NCBI RefSeq assembly: GCF_020731285.1
Contig: NZ_JAJFOW010000001.1
Coordinates: forward strand, 186,001-250,000
DNA length: 64,000 nucleotides
Reading direction: 5' to 3'
Origin: Cohnella baijiui
GTDB lineage: Bacteria; Bacillota; Bacilli; Paenibacillales; Paenibacillaceae
Below, piece by piece: positions 15,580-24,468 of the stretch. Positions within the stretch are counted from its first letter, which is position 1. Every line of letters starts with the position of its first letter. The notes below the pieces were generated by a model. The model worked only from the letters and a program-made list of their open reading frames with translations. It ran no database searches and was not told where the DNA came from. The position numbers were made by a program, and so were the translations under genes.

Positions 15580-16350
15580 TTAGGCTGCCAGCCGCATGAC
15601 CGGCTGCGTTCCGCCGCGAGTCGCCGTCGGCGTACCGCGACGTTTCGCGGTCGGCTTCTCCCGGCTTTGCATCCGCTGCCGGACGATGCCGATCGCGACT
15701 GCGGGCGCCACGACATCCTGCTGCGCCAGCGAGACGAGCGCCGCCACGTCGCCGGAGCGGAACGCCGCCGCCATCGCGCGCAAGAGAGCTTTCAGCCCTT
15801 CGTCCGCGGGCAGCGGAAGCTCATCCTCGGCGAGCTCTTCCCGCATTGATTCCAGCGCGCGCCGCGCGCGATGGAGGGCGGCTTTGACCGCCCCCTCCGT
15901 CATGTTCAGCAGATCCGCCGTCTCCAGAATCGTATAGTCGAACACTTCCCGCAGCAGCAACACCGTCCGCTGCAGCGGCGACAGCCGCGCCGTCATCGCA
16001 TGGAGCGCGTGTTCGAGCGCCAGCCCGTTTTCGTCGAGATGAGCGATCTCTCCGCGCCCTTCGCCGTCCAGAATGCGGGCGAGCGTCGCTTTTCGGCGGG
16101 CATGATCGATCCATGTATGTCGGGCGATTCGGAGCAAGAGCGCCTCCGGCCGGGGGTGGTGCCGCAGCTGGCGCGTCCCGAGCGCCTTCAGCCAAGTTTC
16201 CTGGGCGAGATCCTCGCCATCCCAGGAGGAGCCCGTCAGCGACAAGCAGTATCGCCGGACGACGGCTTGCAGCGCTTCCAGATCGTCCGGGCCCGGGGCG
16301 GCTTTCGACAATTCAATCGGCAAGTGATCGGCTGCCAACGATTTGCTCAT
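15580..16350 (-). CDS. ECF-type RNA polymerase sigma factor with truncated C-terminal extension
   Basis: A 256-residue sigma-70 family factor. Region 2 is around residues 25-95 (DGEDLAQETWLKAL, then ARHTWIDHARR) and region 4 around 120-170 (LSPLQRTVLLLREVFDYTIL, then NMTEGAVKAALHRARRAL). After region 4 the stretch MAAAFRSGDVAALVSLAQQD looks like the first helix of the SnoaL-like domain of SigJ/ECF41 factors. It then stops matching and becomes a basic, low-complexity tail (QSREKPTAKRRGTPTATR). AAAGGAGA precedes the ATG. It is divergent from the clpP paralogue with 168 bases between. No anti-sigma gene is adjacent. Confidence 0.8.
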   Translation of the reverse strand: MSKSLAADHLPIELSKAAPGPDDLEALQAVVRRYCLSLTGSSWDGEDLAQETWLKALGTRQLRHHPRPEALLLRIARHTWIDHARRKATLARILDGEGRGEIAHLDENGLALEHALHAMTARLSPLQRTVLLLREVFDYTILETADLLNMTEGAVKAALHRARRALESMREELAEDELPLPADEGLKALLRAMAAAFRSGDVAALVSLAQQDVVAPAVAIGIVRQRMQSREKPTAKRRGTPTATRGGTQPVMRLAA

Positions 16351-16398
16351 GTCCGCATTCTCCTTTCAAGGTTATGTCTATAGCGGTCCTTATGAGGG

Positions 16399-16518
16399 AA
16401 ACGAACGAACGGCCCGAAAAGATACGGGTTTCCTACAACTTCTTATTCACGTATCTTACGCCGAGCTTCGTTCGTTTACAAGGGGAAAGCCACCACACCC
16501 CGATGGGAGGAAACGAAC
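16399..16518. repeat. CGAACGAA inverted and direct repeats between sigma and clpP
   Basis: AAACGAACGAA at 16399-16409 recurs inverted as TTCGTTCGTTT at 16467-16477, and its first eight bases recur at 16511-16518, overlapping the clpP ribosome site spacer. They occupy the divergent control region of the sigma and clpP genes and could be a protein-binding site or chance. Confidence 0.45.
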
Positions 16519-17103
16519 ATGAGCGGATACGTCCCTTACGTCGTCGAACAAACGCGCCTCGGCGAGCGCTCTTACGACATCTATTCCCGATTGCTCAAGG
16601 ATCGCATCGTCTTTTTGGGCTCGGCGATCGATACGCAGGTCGCCAACAGCATCATCGCCCAGCTGCTGTTTTTGGCGGCGGAAGACCCCGAGAAGGAAAT
16701 CTCGATGTACATCAACAGCCCGGGCGGGGAAACGAGCGCCGGTTTCGCGATTTACGACACGATGCATTTCGTAAAACCGCCGGTCTCCACCATCTGCACC
16801 GGCATGGCCGCCTCGTTCGCCGCGATCCTGCTGCTGGCGGGCGAGCCGGGCAAGCGATTCGCCCTGCCGAACAGCGAAATCATGATCCACCAGCCGCACG
16901 GCGGCGCCCAAGGCCAGGCGAGCGACATCGCGATCAGCGCCAAGCGCATCCTCGACATCCGGTCGCGGCTCAACCGCATTACCGCCGAACGCACGGGCCA
17001 GCCTCTCGAGCGCGTGGAGCGGGACATGGACCGCGACTACTTCATGTCCGGGTTAGAAGCCGTCGAATACGGCATCGTCGACAAGGTCATCACGTCTCTC
17101 TGA
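16519..17103 (+). CDS. clpP: ClpP-family serine protease (ATP-dependent Clp proteolytic subunit paralogue)
   Basis: A 194-residue ClpP, full family length, starting with the N-terminal loop and [16 protein letters not shown]. The triad is present: Ser99 in GMAASFA, His124 in MIHQPH, and Asp173 in DRDYFMS. Two family signatures differ from housekeeping ClpP: GMAASMGA is GMAASFAA here, and HQPLGG is HQPHGG, so this is likely a second, specialised ClpP. It would assemble as a 14-mer and need a Clp ATPase encoded elsewhere. GGGAGG lies eight bases before the ATG. The gene is divergent from an ECF sigma factor, which suggests stress control. Confidence 0.9.
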   Translation: MSGYVPYVVEQTRLGERSYDIYSRLLKDRIVFLGSAIDTQVANSIIAQLLFLAAEDPEKEISMYINSPGGETSAGFAIYDTMHFVKPPVSTICTGMAASFAAILLLAGEPGKRFALPNSEIMIHQPHGGAQGQASDIAISAKRILDIRSRLNRITAERTGQPLERVERDMDRDYFMSGLEAVEYGIVDKVITSL

Positions 17104-17125
17104 CCGCAGCCGTCCCCCTCATTGC

Positions 17126-17171
17126 AAACGGCGGACCCGCGCGCTTCTACAGCGCAGCGGTTCCGCCGTTT
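17126..17171 (+). terminator. Terminator after clpP
   Basis: AAACGGCGGA pairs with TCCGCCGTTT around an inner GC-rich segment, 23 bases after the stop. The plus strand continues GTCTTTC, a weak T tract. Confidence 0.6.
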
Positions 17172-17200
17172 GTCTTTCGGAACCGCGGCATGCCGACCGG

Positions 17201-18070
17201 TCACGCGCGGTCGTGGCGCAGCTGCCGGTATGCGCCCGGCGGCATGCCGGCCAGCCTGCGGAACAGCCGAATGAAGTAATTGACGTTCGGCTGTCCGACC
17301 TGTTCGCCGATGAGCTGCAGCGGCAGATCCGAATGCCGGAGCAGCGTCTTGGCCCGGTCGATCTGGAGGCGGTGAAGGTACTGCACCGGACTGAGACCCG
17401 TATGGAGCTTCAAGCAGCGCGCCAGGTAATCGAACTGAAAAAGCAGCGACTGCTCCATCGCTTCCGCGCGGAACGGTTCTTCCATATGCGCATGGAGGTA
17501 AGCGACCACCCGCTCGCTGATCTCGAAGGTGCGCGTTTGGGCCGCCCCGCGGACGACTTCCTGCAGCTTCGCGTACATCTCCCCGGCGACGACTTGGAGC
17601 TGGAGCGCATTTCCGAGCGTCAGCGAGCGATGAAGCCGGATCATCTCGTCCATCACCGGCACGAGCCGGTGCGGCTCGACGATCGCCCGCTTCGGCAAAT
17701 ACATGTACTGCTCTCCCGGCGTAAGATCGGCGTCGCTGCTCCGCTCGAGCAGCCCGGACCAGGAGATCTGTCCGTCTTCCACGAGTCGGGGCGGATGCGG
17801 ATGGATGAAGTGGCACCAATAAATTTCCGACGCGCGCTCGACCGGCCGGTGTCCGAAGTGGACGAGCCCCGGCTGCAGCAGGAGCAGCTCGTGCTCGCCG
17901 AGCTCGTAGACGGTATCCCCTTCGGTCATGTTGAACTCCCCGCTGCGAACGTAAATGAGGTCGTAGACGTCGAAGCAGCGCAGGAAGTGCTGCGTCCCCG
18001 GGGTCCAACTGCCGCTTCCGACCGTGATCAGCTGGGGTAGCGGTGGGATAGCCAGCTCCAGACTTTGCAT
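17201..18070 (-). CDS. AraC-family transcriptional regulator
   Basis: A 289-residue regulator with an N-terminal cupin-like ligand domain (about residues 20-110, LIYVRSGEFNMTEGDTVYEL) and two C-terminal AraC helix-turn-helix motifs (about 190-285, FDYLARCLKLHTGLSPVQYL, then NVNYFIRLFRRLAGMPPGAY). GGGAGG is well placed before the ATG. It is divergent from the glycoside-hydrolase-like gene, and a two-site direct repeat at 21-bp spacing lies in the shared 183-base region, so it very probably controls that gene. The ligand is probably a sugar, by family. Confidence 0.9.
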   Translation of the reverse strand: MQSLELAIPPLPQLITVGSGSWTPGTQHFLRCFDVYDLIYVRSGEFNMTEGDTVYELGEHELLLLQPGLVHFGHRPVERASEIYWCHFIHPHPPRLVEDGQISWSGLLERSSDADLTPGEQYMYLPKRAIVEPHRLVPVMDEMIRLHRSLTLGNALQLQVVAGEMYAKLQEVVRGAAQTRTFEISERVVAYLHAHMEEPFRAEAMEQSLLFQFDYLARCLKLHTGLSPVQYLHRLQIDRAKTLLRHSDLPLQLIGEQVGQPNVNYFIRLFRRLAGMPPGAYRQLRHDRA

Positions 18071-18151
18071 AGGCAGTTCCTCCCGCGGTCGATTTCGTAC
18101 GATGTCCCCTCAATAGTTCGCCGCTTCGTTTGCGTTTCCTGCTATGACGAG

Positions 18152-18185
18152 GTCGATAATGTGCTATATCTAGTCGAGAATGTGC
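18152..18185 (+). promoter_or_regulatory. AraC-type tandem operator
   Basis: GTCGATAATGTGC and GTCGAGAATGTGC (one mismatch in 13) lie 21 bases apart on the same strand. Two turns of helix apart is the usual half-site geometry for AraC proteins. The second copy ends about 25 bases before a possible -10 box TACAGT (18210-18215), so binding would overlap or flank a poor -35. Confidence 0.65.
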
Positions 18186-18253
18186 CTAGCTGTCCGCCGC
18201 GACTTCCCTTACAGTAGGAATCGAATCCTAATCCCGCTCAAGGAGGCGCATCC

Positions 18254-20230
18254 ATGCGGTTTCGCCAAGTCCATCTCGACTTCCATACTTCGGAACGCAT
18301 TCCCGGCATCGGCAGTCGCTTCAGCAAGGCGCAATTCCAAGACATGCTGCGCGTAGGCCACGTCGACTCGATCACCGTGTTCTCCAAATGCCACCACGGC
18401 TGGGCGTACCATCCGTCCGAGGCGAACGAAATCCATCCGGAGCTCGACTTCGACTTGCTCGGCGCACAGATCGAAGCCGCGCACGAGATCGGCGTCAAGA
18501 CGCCGGTTTATTTGTCCGCGGGACTCGACGAAAAGCTTGCCCGGACTCACCCCGAGTGGCTGCTCCGCCGTCCGGACGAATCGACGACCTGGGCGGCGGA
18601 CTTCCTGTCGCCCGGCTATCACCGTTTCTGCATGAACACGCCGTATCTCGACATCCTGTGCGCTCAGATCGAAGAGGTCGTCTCCCGCTACGACGCGGAC
18701 GGCATCTTCCTCGATATCGTCGGCGTCGCGGATTGCTACTGCCACGCCTGCATCGCCTCGATCCGGGACGCGGGAGGCGATCCCCGAGACCCGGCGGCGG
18801 TCCGCGCGCTCGCCGAACGGACGTACGCGACGTATGCCGCGCGGACGAACGAATCCGTCCATCGGATCAAGCCCGGACTGCCCGTCTTCCACAACGGCGG
18901 CCATATCCGGCGCGGCCGGCGGGATCTGGCGGGCTTCAACACGCACCTGGAGCTCGAATCGTTGCCCACCGGCGGCTGGGGCTACGATCACTTCCCGCTG
19001 TCGGCGCGGTACGTCCAGACGCTGGGCATGGATTTCCTCGGCATGACCGGCAAATTCCACACGTCCTGGGGCGAGTTCGGCGGATACAAGCATCCGAACG
19101 CGCTGCGTTACGAGACGGCGCTCAGCTTGGCGAACGGCGCGCGCATCTCGGTCGGCGACCAGCTTCATCCCGAAGGCCGGATGGACGAAGCGACCTACGC
19201 GCTGATCGGCGCCGCCTTCGCCGAAGTCGAAGCCAAGGAGCCTTGGTGCGTCGGCGTCGAAGCCGTAGCGGACGTCGCGCTGCTCAGCGTGGAAGCTTAT
19301 AGCGGCGGCAGCCCGGATTCGCGCGGAGAGCCGACCGGCGATCCCGACGCCGGCGCGGTGCGGATGCTGCTCGAAGGCAAGCTGCTGTTCGATGTCATCG
19401 ACCTGGAGGCAGACTTCGGCAAGTACAAGGTGCTCATTCTGCCGGATCGCTACGCGATCGACGAACGGCTCGGCGCCAAGCTGCGGGATTTCCTGTCCGG
19501 CGGCGGCCGAGTCCTCGCGACCGGCTCCTCCGGCTTGCGGGCGGACGGCGAAGATTTCGCCTTGAACCTGGGCGCGCGCAGCGTCGGGAAGGCACCATAC
19601 CGTCCGGATTACTTCCGGCCGGATTTCCCGATCGCCGGCCTGCCTTCCGCGTCGTATGTCATGTACTCGGAAGGCCGGGAGATCGCGGCGGTCGAAGGCG
19701 GCGTCGTGCTAGGCGAGCGGGAGCACCCGTATTTCAACCGGGACGCTTTCTCCTTCTGTTCCCACCAGCATACCCCCGGCTCGCAGCTTCCGTCGGGTCC
19801 GGCCATGACCGAAGGGGCGGACGGCATCTACATCGCTTGGCAGGTGTTCTCCGAGTACGCGGAAATGGGTAGCCTCGTCCTGCGCGAAACCGTTCTCTAC
19901 GCCCTGAATCGCCTGCTGCCGGACAAGACGCTGGAGACGAACTTGCCCGCGCAAGGCATCGTGACGGTGCAAAAGCAGCCGGCGGAGAGGCGCTGGGTGA
20001 ACCATCTGCTCTACGCGTCGCCCGTTCGGCGCGGGAACGGGATCGAGGTCATCGAGGACCTGGTGCCGATCCGGGACGTCACGGTATCGCTGCGCGTCCC
20101 GTCCGCGGTTTCCTCCGTGACGCTGGAGCCCGGCGGTCGTCCGCTGGCCTACGACCAAGCGGACGGCACGGTTCGGTATACGGTGCCGGAGGTACTCTGC
20201 CACCAGATGGTTGTGCTCGCCTTCGCTTAA
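18254..20230 (+). CDS. Glycoside-hydrolase-like protein (GHL6/GH42-like, trimerisation domain)
   Basis: A 658-residue cytosolic protein without signal peptide. The first ~340 residues read as a TIM barrel of the hypothetical glycosyl hydrolase 6 group (DGIFLDIVGVADCYC, then LPVFHNGGHIRRG). The middle, with LLEGKLLFDVIDLEADFGKY and VLILPDRYAI, resembles the beta-galactosidase trimerisation domain. A beta-rich tail follows. The activity is not established; hydrolysis of an intracellular oligosaccharide is the family-based guess. AAGGAGG stands seven bases before the ATG. It is controlled by the divergent AraC gene through the tandem site upstream. Confidence 0.78.
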   Translation: MRFRQVHLDFHTSERIPGIGSRFSKAQFQDMLRVGHVDSITVFSKCHHGWAYHPSEANEIHPELDFDLLGAQIEAAHEIGVKTPVYLSAGLDEKLARTHPEWLLRRPDESTTWAADFLSPGYHRFCMNTPYLDILCAQIEEVVSRYDADGIFLDIVGVADCYCHACIASIRDAGGDPRDPAAVRALAERTYATYAARTNESVHRIKPGLPVFHNGGHIRRGRRDLAGFNTHLELESLPTGGWGYDHFPLSARYVQTLGMDFLGMTGKFHTSWGEFGGYKHPNALRYETALSLANGARISVGDQLHPEGRMDEATYALIGAAFAEVEAKEPWCVGVEAVADVALLSVEAYSGGSPDSRGEPTGDPDAGAVRMLLEGKLLFDVIDLEADFGKYKVLILPDRYAIDERLGAKLRDFLSGGGRVLATGSSGLRADGEDFALNLGARSVGKAPYRPDYFRPDFPIAGLPSASYVMYSEGREIAAVEGGVVLGEREHPYFNRDAFSFCSHQHTPGSQLPSGPAMTEGADGIYIAWQVFSEYAEMGSLVLRETVLYALNRLLPDKTLETNLPAQGIVTVQKQPAERRWVNHLLYASPVRRGNGIEVIEDLVPIRDVTVSLRVPSAVSSVTLEPGGRPLAYDQADGTVRYTVPEVLCHQMVVLAFA

Positions 20231-20267
20231 ACCCCTCCCGATCGTTCGGCCTTCCCCGGTGGCATGC

Positions 20268-20296
20268 TGGTCAATGCGCGCGCGAAGCCGTATAAT
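20268..20296 (+). promoter_or_regulatory. Promoter of the HxlR regulator
   Basis: TGGTCA and a perfect TATAAT are separated by 17 bases, 66 bases before the GTG start. Confidence 0.6.
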
Positions 20297-20362
20297 AGGA
20301 GGAACATCCGTTGCCGGCCGATCGCGGCGGCGGGACCCATGCCGCAAAGGAGAGGGTGCGAA

Positions 20363-20713
20363 GTGAGCTTGCCGAACGAACAGACGCCCGATGAACAGCA
20401 GCCGCCGATCTGCGACGTGCTGACGATCCTTGGATCCAAATGGTCGTTTCTTGTCATCGCCGAATTGATAAAAGGTCCGCAGCGCTTCAACCAGTTGCAG
20501 CGCAACGCCGCCGTCATCAAGACGCAGTCGCTGACGGACACGCTCCGTCATCTGGAAAAGACCGGCGTCGTGCAGCGGGAAGTATTCCCCACCGTGCCGG
20601 TGACGGTCGAATATTCGCTGACCGAGAAGGGCCGCGACTTCGGCCGGGTGCTGAAGGAGCTGGAAGACTGGGCGCAGCGGTGGGCGAAGCCGGCGTACGG
20701 TCTCGAGGCGTAG
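20363..20713 (+). CDS. HxlR-family winged-helix regulator
   Basis: A 116-residue HxlR/MarR-like repressor: CDVLTILGSKWSFLVIAELI, then RFNQLQRN, then QSLTDTLRHLEKTGVVQREV and VEYSLTEKG cover the complete winged helix. HxlR proteins usually sense electrophiles or redox state and repress nearby oxidoreductases. Here no such gene is adjacent, so the target is unknown. The start is GTG, with AAGGAG about ten bases upstream; the longer open frame upstream crosses the promoter. It has its own promoter and terminator. Confidence 0.85.
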   Translation: MSLPNEQTPDEQQPPICDVLTILGSKWSFLVIAELIKGPQRFNQLQRNAAVIKTQSLTDTLRHLEKTGVVQREVFPTVPVTVEYSLTEKGRDFGRVLKELEDWAQRWAKPAYGLEA

Positions 20714-20735
20714 CGTCTTTGCCGTCATAGAAGTC

Positions 20736-20786
20736 ATTAAAGGCCATTCCCGAGTCGTTGAACACGACCTGAGAATGGCCTTTAAT
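20736..20786. terminator. Bidirectional terminator between HxlR and SgrR-like genes
   Basis: A 14-bp perfect stem (ATTAAAGGCCATTC with GAATGGCCTTTAAT) has an inner TCGT/ACGA pairing. It lies 23 bases after one stop and 21 before the other, in converging orientation. Confidence 0.8.
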
Positions 20787-20806
20787 TTCGGGGGGCAATA
20801 CTGCCG

Positions 20807-22636
20807 CTATGCACCTCCATCCTCCGGCATCGCCCCTCGTTTTACCCATACGTCCTTGTAGCGCACTTTGCCCCATGCGTTGAGCGAGATGCCGCGCAGC
20901 GCCTCTTTCCCTTCCGGCACCTGGACGATCTGAAGACTGTGGTACAGGAAAATCAGGCTGTCGTCCTCCCGAAGCCGCCGCTCCGTCTCCGCAAGCAGCC
21001 GCATCCGATCTGCGGGATGTTCTTCTCGGATCAGCGCTTCCACCTGCCCGTCGATGTCGGCCCGCTCCGAGTCGGACAGCAGTCTCCGAACATAGCTCTC
21101 CTCCGACGTGTACAGCTCGAGCAGCGTCAGATCGGGCTGCTCGCTCAGCACTTCCCCCGCCAGCACGAGATCCGCCAGGCCCGCCAATTTCGGATCCGAC
21201 AGCCGCTGGATGGGCACGACGACGACTTCGACGTCGATGCCGATCGCACCGTACGCGTTTCGGATCCATGCGGCGTTTTGTTCGTTGCTCGGCATTTCGT
21301 AGGTGTACAAGACGAGTTTCTCCCCGCGGTAGCCGGAGTCGCGAACCATCGCTTCGGCCTTCGTCGGATCGCAGGCGTCGCCGTATTCCGGCTCATAACG
21401 CTCCGGCTGGAAGCTCGAAGCGGGCCGCTCGCGGATGCCGCCCAGCTCCGCGACGAGGCGTTGGCGGTCCAGCCCGAGTCGCAGCGCCGAGCGGAAGCGC
21501 GCATCCGCCAAAGGGCCCTTTTTGCGGCGATTGACGAGCAAATAAGTGCTGCCTTGCTCCGTCTGGCGGATCGCAGCGAGCCTTTCGCCTCCTTCCCGAA
21601 CCCGGGCCGCTTCGGAATAGAGCAGCTGAGTGTCCCCCGCATTCATCGGACGGTCCTCGATTCCTTCGTAGTTCGGCCATACCCACATCTCGATCCGGTC
21701 CAGCTGGGGGCGGCCCCGGTAATAGCGCTCGTTCGCTTCCGCGACGAGCATCGAGTCGTCGTTGCGGACGATGCGGAACGGACCGGTCCCGATCGGCAGT
21801 CTCGCAAACGACACATCCCCGGTTCCTTCATCCAGATCTCCGGGCACGATCGCGTATCGCTCGGTGCAGAGCGTAAGCAGGAACAGCGCGTTCGGACGAC
21901 CGAATCGGACCAAGACGCTGTAAGGTCCGGTGATGCGAACCTCCTTCAGCATCCGGAGCTGCCAATCCGCGGGCGCCTTCGCCGCCAAACGCCGAAACGT
22001 GAACGCCACGTCTTCCGCGTTCAGTTCCCTGTCGTGGTGAAACCGCACGCCCTTGCGCAAATGAAGGTGCCAAACCCTCCGGTCCGCGTTGCTCTCCCAG
22101 TCGAGAGCGAGCCGGGGCACGATTAGGCCGTCCTCCGCTTCGTACTCGACCAGCGTATCGAAGAATTGCCGAATCCAGTGCGCCTCGGTCCGGCGATTGA
22201 CGCGTGCCGGGTCCAGTTCGGGAACCGGGCGGTAGAAGGGAAACCGCAGCACGTCGACCGCATCGGCTTCCCGGCGAAGGCCGAGCTGTTCCGTCGTCCA
22301 ATCGCCAAAGGAGCGAGTCAGCCGCCCGTCCCTAAACGACGCGACGAACGTCCGGGCTTCGCTCAGCTTTCCCTGCCCTACGAGCGACTGCGCCTTCCGC
22401 AACGCCATCGGACCGACGGCGCGGACAAAGGTCAGCCGGGACGGGTGTCCCCTTCCCCGCCCCGGCGTCCAGTCGATATACCCGCCTTCCGCCAGCTTGC
22501 GCACGATCAGCTGCGCGTTGCGCCGCGTGCATCCGAACGTCTCCGTCAACGCGTCCATCGACACCGAAAACGCCGCTCCCTCGGTCACGGAGGGAAAGCG
22601 ACGACGCAAATCATAATAGTAGGTTTCCGCATCCAT
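20807..22636 (-). CDS. SgrR-family regulator (HTH plus SBP_bac_5 domain)
   Basis: A 609-residue cytosolic regulator. An N-terminal SgrR winged helix (about residues 10-110, TFGCTRRNAQLIVRKLAEGG) is followed by a family 5 solute-binding-protein fold that serves as ligand sensor (VPELDPARVNRRTEAHWIRQ, RVWHLHLRKGVRFHHDRELN, and LPIGTGPFRI). E. coli SgrR senses glucose-phosphate stress; Bacillota relatives often sit near transporter genes and may sense peptides or sugars. The start is ATG giving MDAETYYYDL, with AAGGGGTGG upstream; the open frame allows a GTG four codons earlier with a poor site. Confidence 0.85.
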   Translation of the reverse strand: MDAETYYYDLRRRFPSVTEGAAFSVSMDALTETFGCTRRNAQLIVRKLAEGGYIDWTPGRGRGHPSRLTFVRAVGPMALRKAQSLVGQGKLSEARTFVASFRDGRLTRSFGDWTTEQLGLRREADAVDVLRFPFYRPVPELDPARVNRRTEAHWIRQFFDTLVEYEAEDGLIVPRLALDWESNADRRVWHLHLRKGVRFHHDRELNAEDVAFTFRRLAAKAPADWQLRMLKEVRITGPYSVLVRFGRPNALFLLTLCTERYAIVPGDLDEGTGDVSFARLPIGTGPFRIVRNDDSMLVAEANERYYRGRPQLDRIEMWVWPNYEGIEDRPMNAGDTQLLYSEAARVREGGERLAAIRQTEQGSTYLLVNRRKKGPLADARFRSALRLGLDRQRLVAELGGIRERPASSFQPERYEPEYGDACDPTKAEAMVRDSGYRGEKLVLYTYEMPSNEQNAAWIRNAYGAIGIDVEVVVVPIQRLSDPKLAGLADLVLAGEVLSEQPDLTLLELYTSEESYVRRLLSDSERADIDGQVEALIREEHPADRMRLLAETERRLREDDSLIFLYHSLQIVQVPEGKEALRGISLNAWGKVRYKDVWVKRGAMPEDGGA

Positions 22637-22667
22637 CCGATGCGCCACCCCTTTCCGTCGGGACGAG

Positions 22668-22699
22668 AAAAGGCGAAAAAGAGTCGACCTCTTTTCGCC
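22668..22699 (-). terminator. Terminator of the first sugar ABC operon
   Basis: GGCGAAAA-GAG pairs with CTCTTTTCGCC with one bulged A. On the minus strand it is followed by TTTTC, 75 bases after the binding-protein stop. Confidence 0.7.
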
Positions 22700-22774
22700 C
22701 TATCTTCTCCTTTTTCGCAAGTATACCGGATCCCTGGCATGGCGTCAAAAGGCGCGGCGCCGTCCGGCTTCCTT

Positions 22775-24415
22775 TTACTTGGACAGAACTCTTTGCGCAG
22801 CTTCGTTGTAGATCTTCAGCACCTTTTCGATGTCGCCCGTTTTTTGGACCTTGTCGATAAACTTGGACCAATCGTCGAAGCTTTTCTTGCCGGAAACGAA
22901 TTTGGCCTGCTCTTCGGTCACGAACGTTTTGACCGGGTTCAAAATCTCCGAAATTTGCTGGCTTTCGTCCGGCGTAAATTGGATCGCCGGCTCCTCGAAC
23001 CAAGTTGGAATGTAATCGTTGCGGGGCATGGGCAAGCTCCGGATAAACGGCGACTTCTCGATGGGCACCTCTTCGTATTTGCCGTCGAACACGGTGTAGT
23101 CGTTCGGGGCAAAGTCTACGAACGCCCTGGAATCGATCGACATCTGCAGGCCGGGATTATGCTTTTTGCTGGCCCGCATCCCGTAATTGTCCCCTTCCAC
23201 CCACGGATCCTTCGCGTTTTTGATCGAATCCACGAAGGTCGGGTTGCCGTCCGTGCCGATCTGGTAAGTCGTTCCTTCGATGCCCCAAGACGTCAGTCGG
23301 GTGATGTCGTCCGCATATTGCGCGTCGATGAACCGGATGAGCTCTTCCGGATGTTTCGCTTTGGCGCTAATGCAGAACGTGGCCCAGCCCAAGTCCGGCG
23401 TGTTGACGTTCGCCACCTCCTGCCATGCCGTCCCGTATTTCGGATTGCTCGGATACAGCGAAATGGCGAAAATTTTGCCGTCGTCGGCGGTTCTCGTATA
23501 ATCGCCCGGAAGCGTGAACCAATCGGCCATCCACATGAAGTTGTCGCCGTTTAACGCTTTTTTCTTGAGCGTGTCGTCCGTATCGATCGTATATTCGGGA
23601 TCCAGCAGCTTCTCCGAGTAGAGCTTGTTCGCGAATTGCAGCGCGTCTTTGTAGCCGTCGCCAAGCACGCCGTACACGTACTTGCTTCCGTCCCAGAAAA
23701 TATCGGCCCGGATATGACTCGCCGAGAATAAGGAACGCAGATCGTTCCATCTCGTGTTGACGGGATACTTGTTCGGGTACAGCTGCTTCAGCTTTTTGGC
23801 CGCCTCGTAAAATTGGTCGAGCGTTTGCGGAATGTCCATGTTGTTGGCTTTGAACAGATCGTAGCGGTACGAGGACGTATTCTGGACCAGCATTCCGCTG
23901 TCGGCGGGAAACCGGGGTCTCGACGTTTCTTTGAAATAATACATCTTGCCGTCGGCGTTCGTGACGCGCGCCAATCCGTTTTTCACCTGACTCAAATAGT
24001 TCATGTAGTTCGGCATGTCTTTCTCGTACTGGCTCAGTTCCAGAATCTGGCCCTGCTTGGCCATGTCGGTCGTATCGTAAAACAAGGGAGTGACGAAGAG
24101 GTCGGTCAAATCGTCGCTCGCGATCATCAGCTTTACCTTTTCGTCGTACTCGGAGGAAGGAATGTAATTGTATTTGATGTCGATCTTCTTGCCCATCTTG
24201 GCTTCCATTTGTTTCAGCCATTCTTTGCCGACCATGCTGTTCACGTCGTCTACGCCGCCGGATGGCAGCGTGACCGAAAAGCTGATCGTCCCTCCGCTTT
24301 CGCCTGCCGGAGATGCGCTGCCGTCGGCGTCTTGATCCGACGATTGGCAGCCTGACACGGCCAAGGCCAGCAACGAGGCGGCGGCGAGGCTCGCGATCTT
24401 CGCTTTGTTCTTCAT
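22775..24415 (-). CDS. Carbohydrate ABC transporter solute-binding lipoprotein (LipO/YtcQ-like), system 1
   Basis: A 546-residue lipoprotein: KNKAK, a hydrophobic core and the lipobox LAVSGCQS, then an Asp/Ser-rich linker. The length and the ending NEAAQRVLSK fit the large LipO-type binding proteins that pair with LplB/LplC permeases. It should be membrane-anchored outside and pass an oligosaccharide to the two permeases encoded just upstream. GGGAGGG precedes the ATG. It is the last gene of the operon. No ATPase is encoded here; such systems usually share MsmX. Substrate unknown. Confidence 0.9.
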   Translation of the reverse strand: MKNKAKIASLAAASLLALAVSGCQSSDQDADGSASPAGESGGTISFSVTLPSGGVDDVNSMVGKEWLKQMEAKMGKKIDIKYNYIPSSEYDEKVKLMIASDDLTDLFVTPLFYDTTDMAKQGQILELSQYEKDMPNYMNYLSQVKNGLARVTNADGKMYYFKETSRPRFPADSGMLVQNTSSYRYDLFKANNMDIPQTLDQFYEAAKKLKQLYPNKYPVNTRWNDLRSLFSASHIRADIFWDGSKYVYGVLGDGYKDALQFANKLYSEKLLDPEYTIDTDDTLKKKALNGDNFMWMADWFTLPGDYTRTADDGKIFAISLYPSNPKYGTAWQEVANVNTPDLGWATFCISAKAKHPEELIRFIDAQYADDITRLTSWGIEGTTYQIGTDGNPTFVDSIKNAKDPWVEGDNYGMRASKKHNPGLQMSIDSRAFVDFAPNDYTVFDGKYEEVPIEKSPFIRSLPMPRNDYIPTWFEEPAIQFTPDESQQISEILNPVKTFVTEEQAKFVSGKKSFDDWSKFIDKVQKTGDIEKVLKIYNEAAQRVLSK

Positions 24416-24468
24416 GGATTTTCCCTCCCGGATATCATCGGTCGATTCGTTCGTCCAAACCCGATCCG

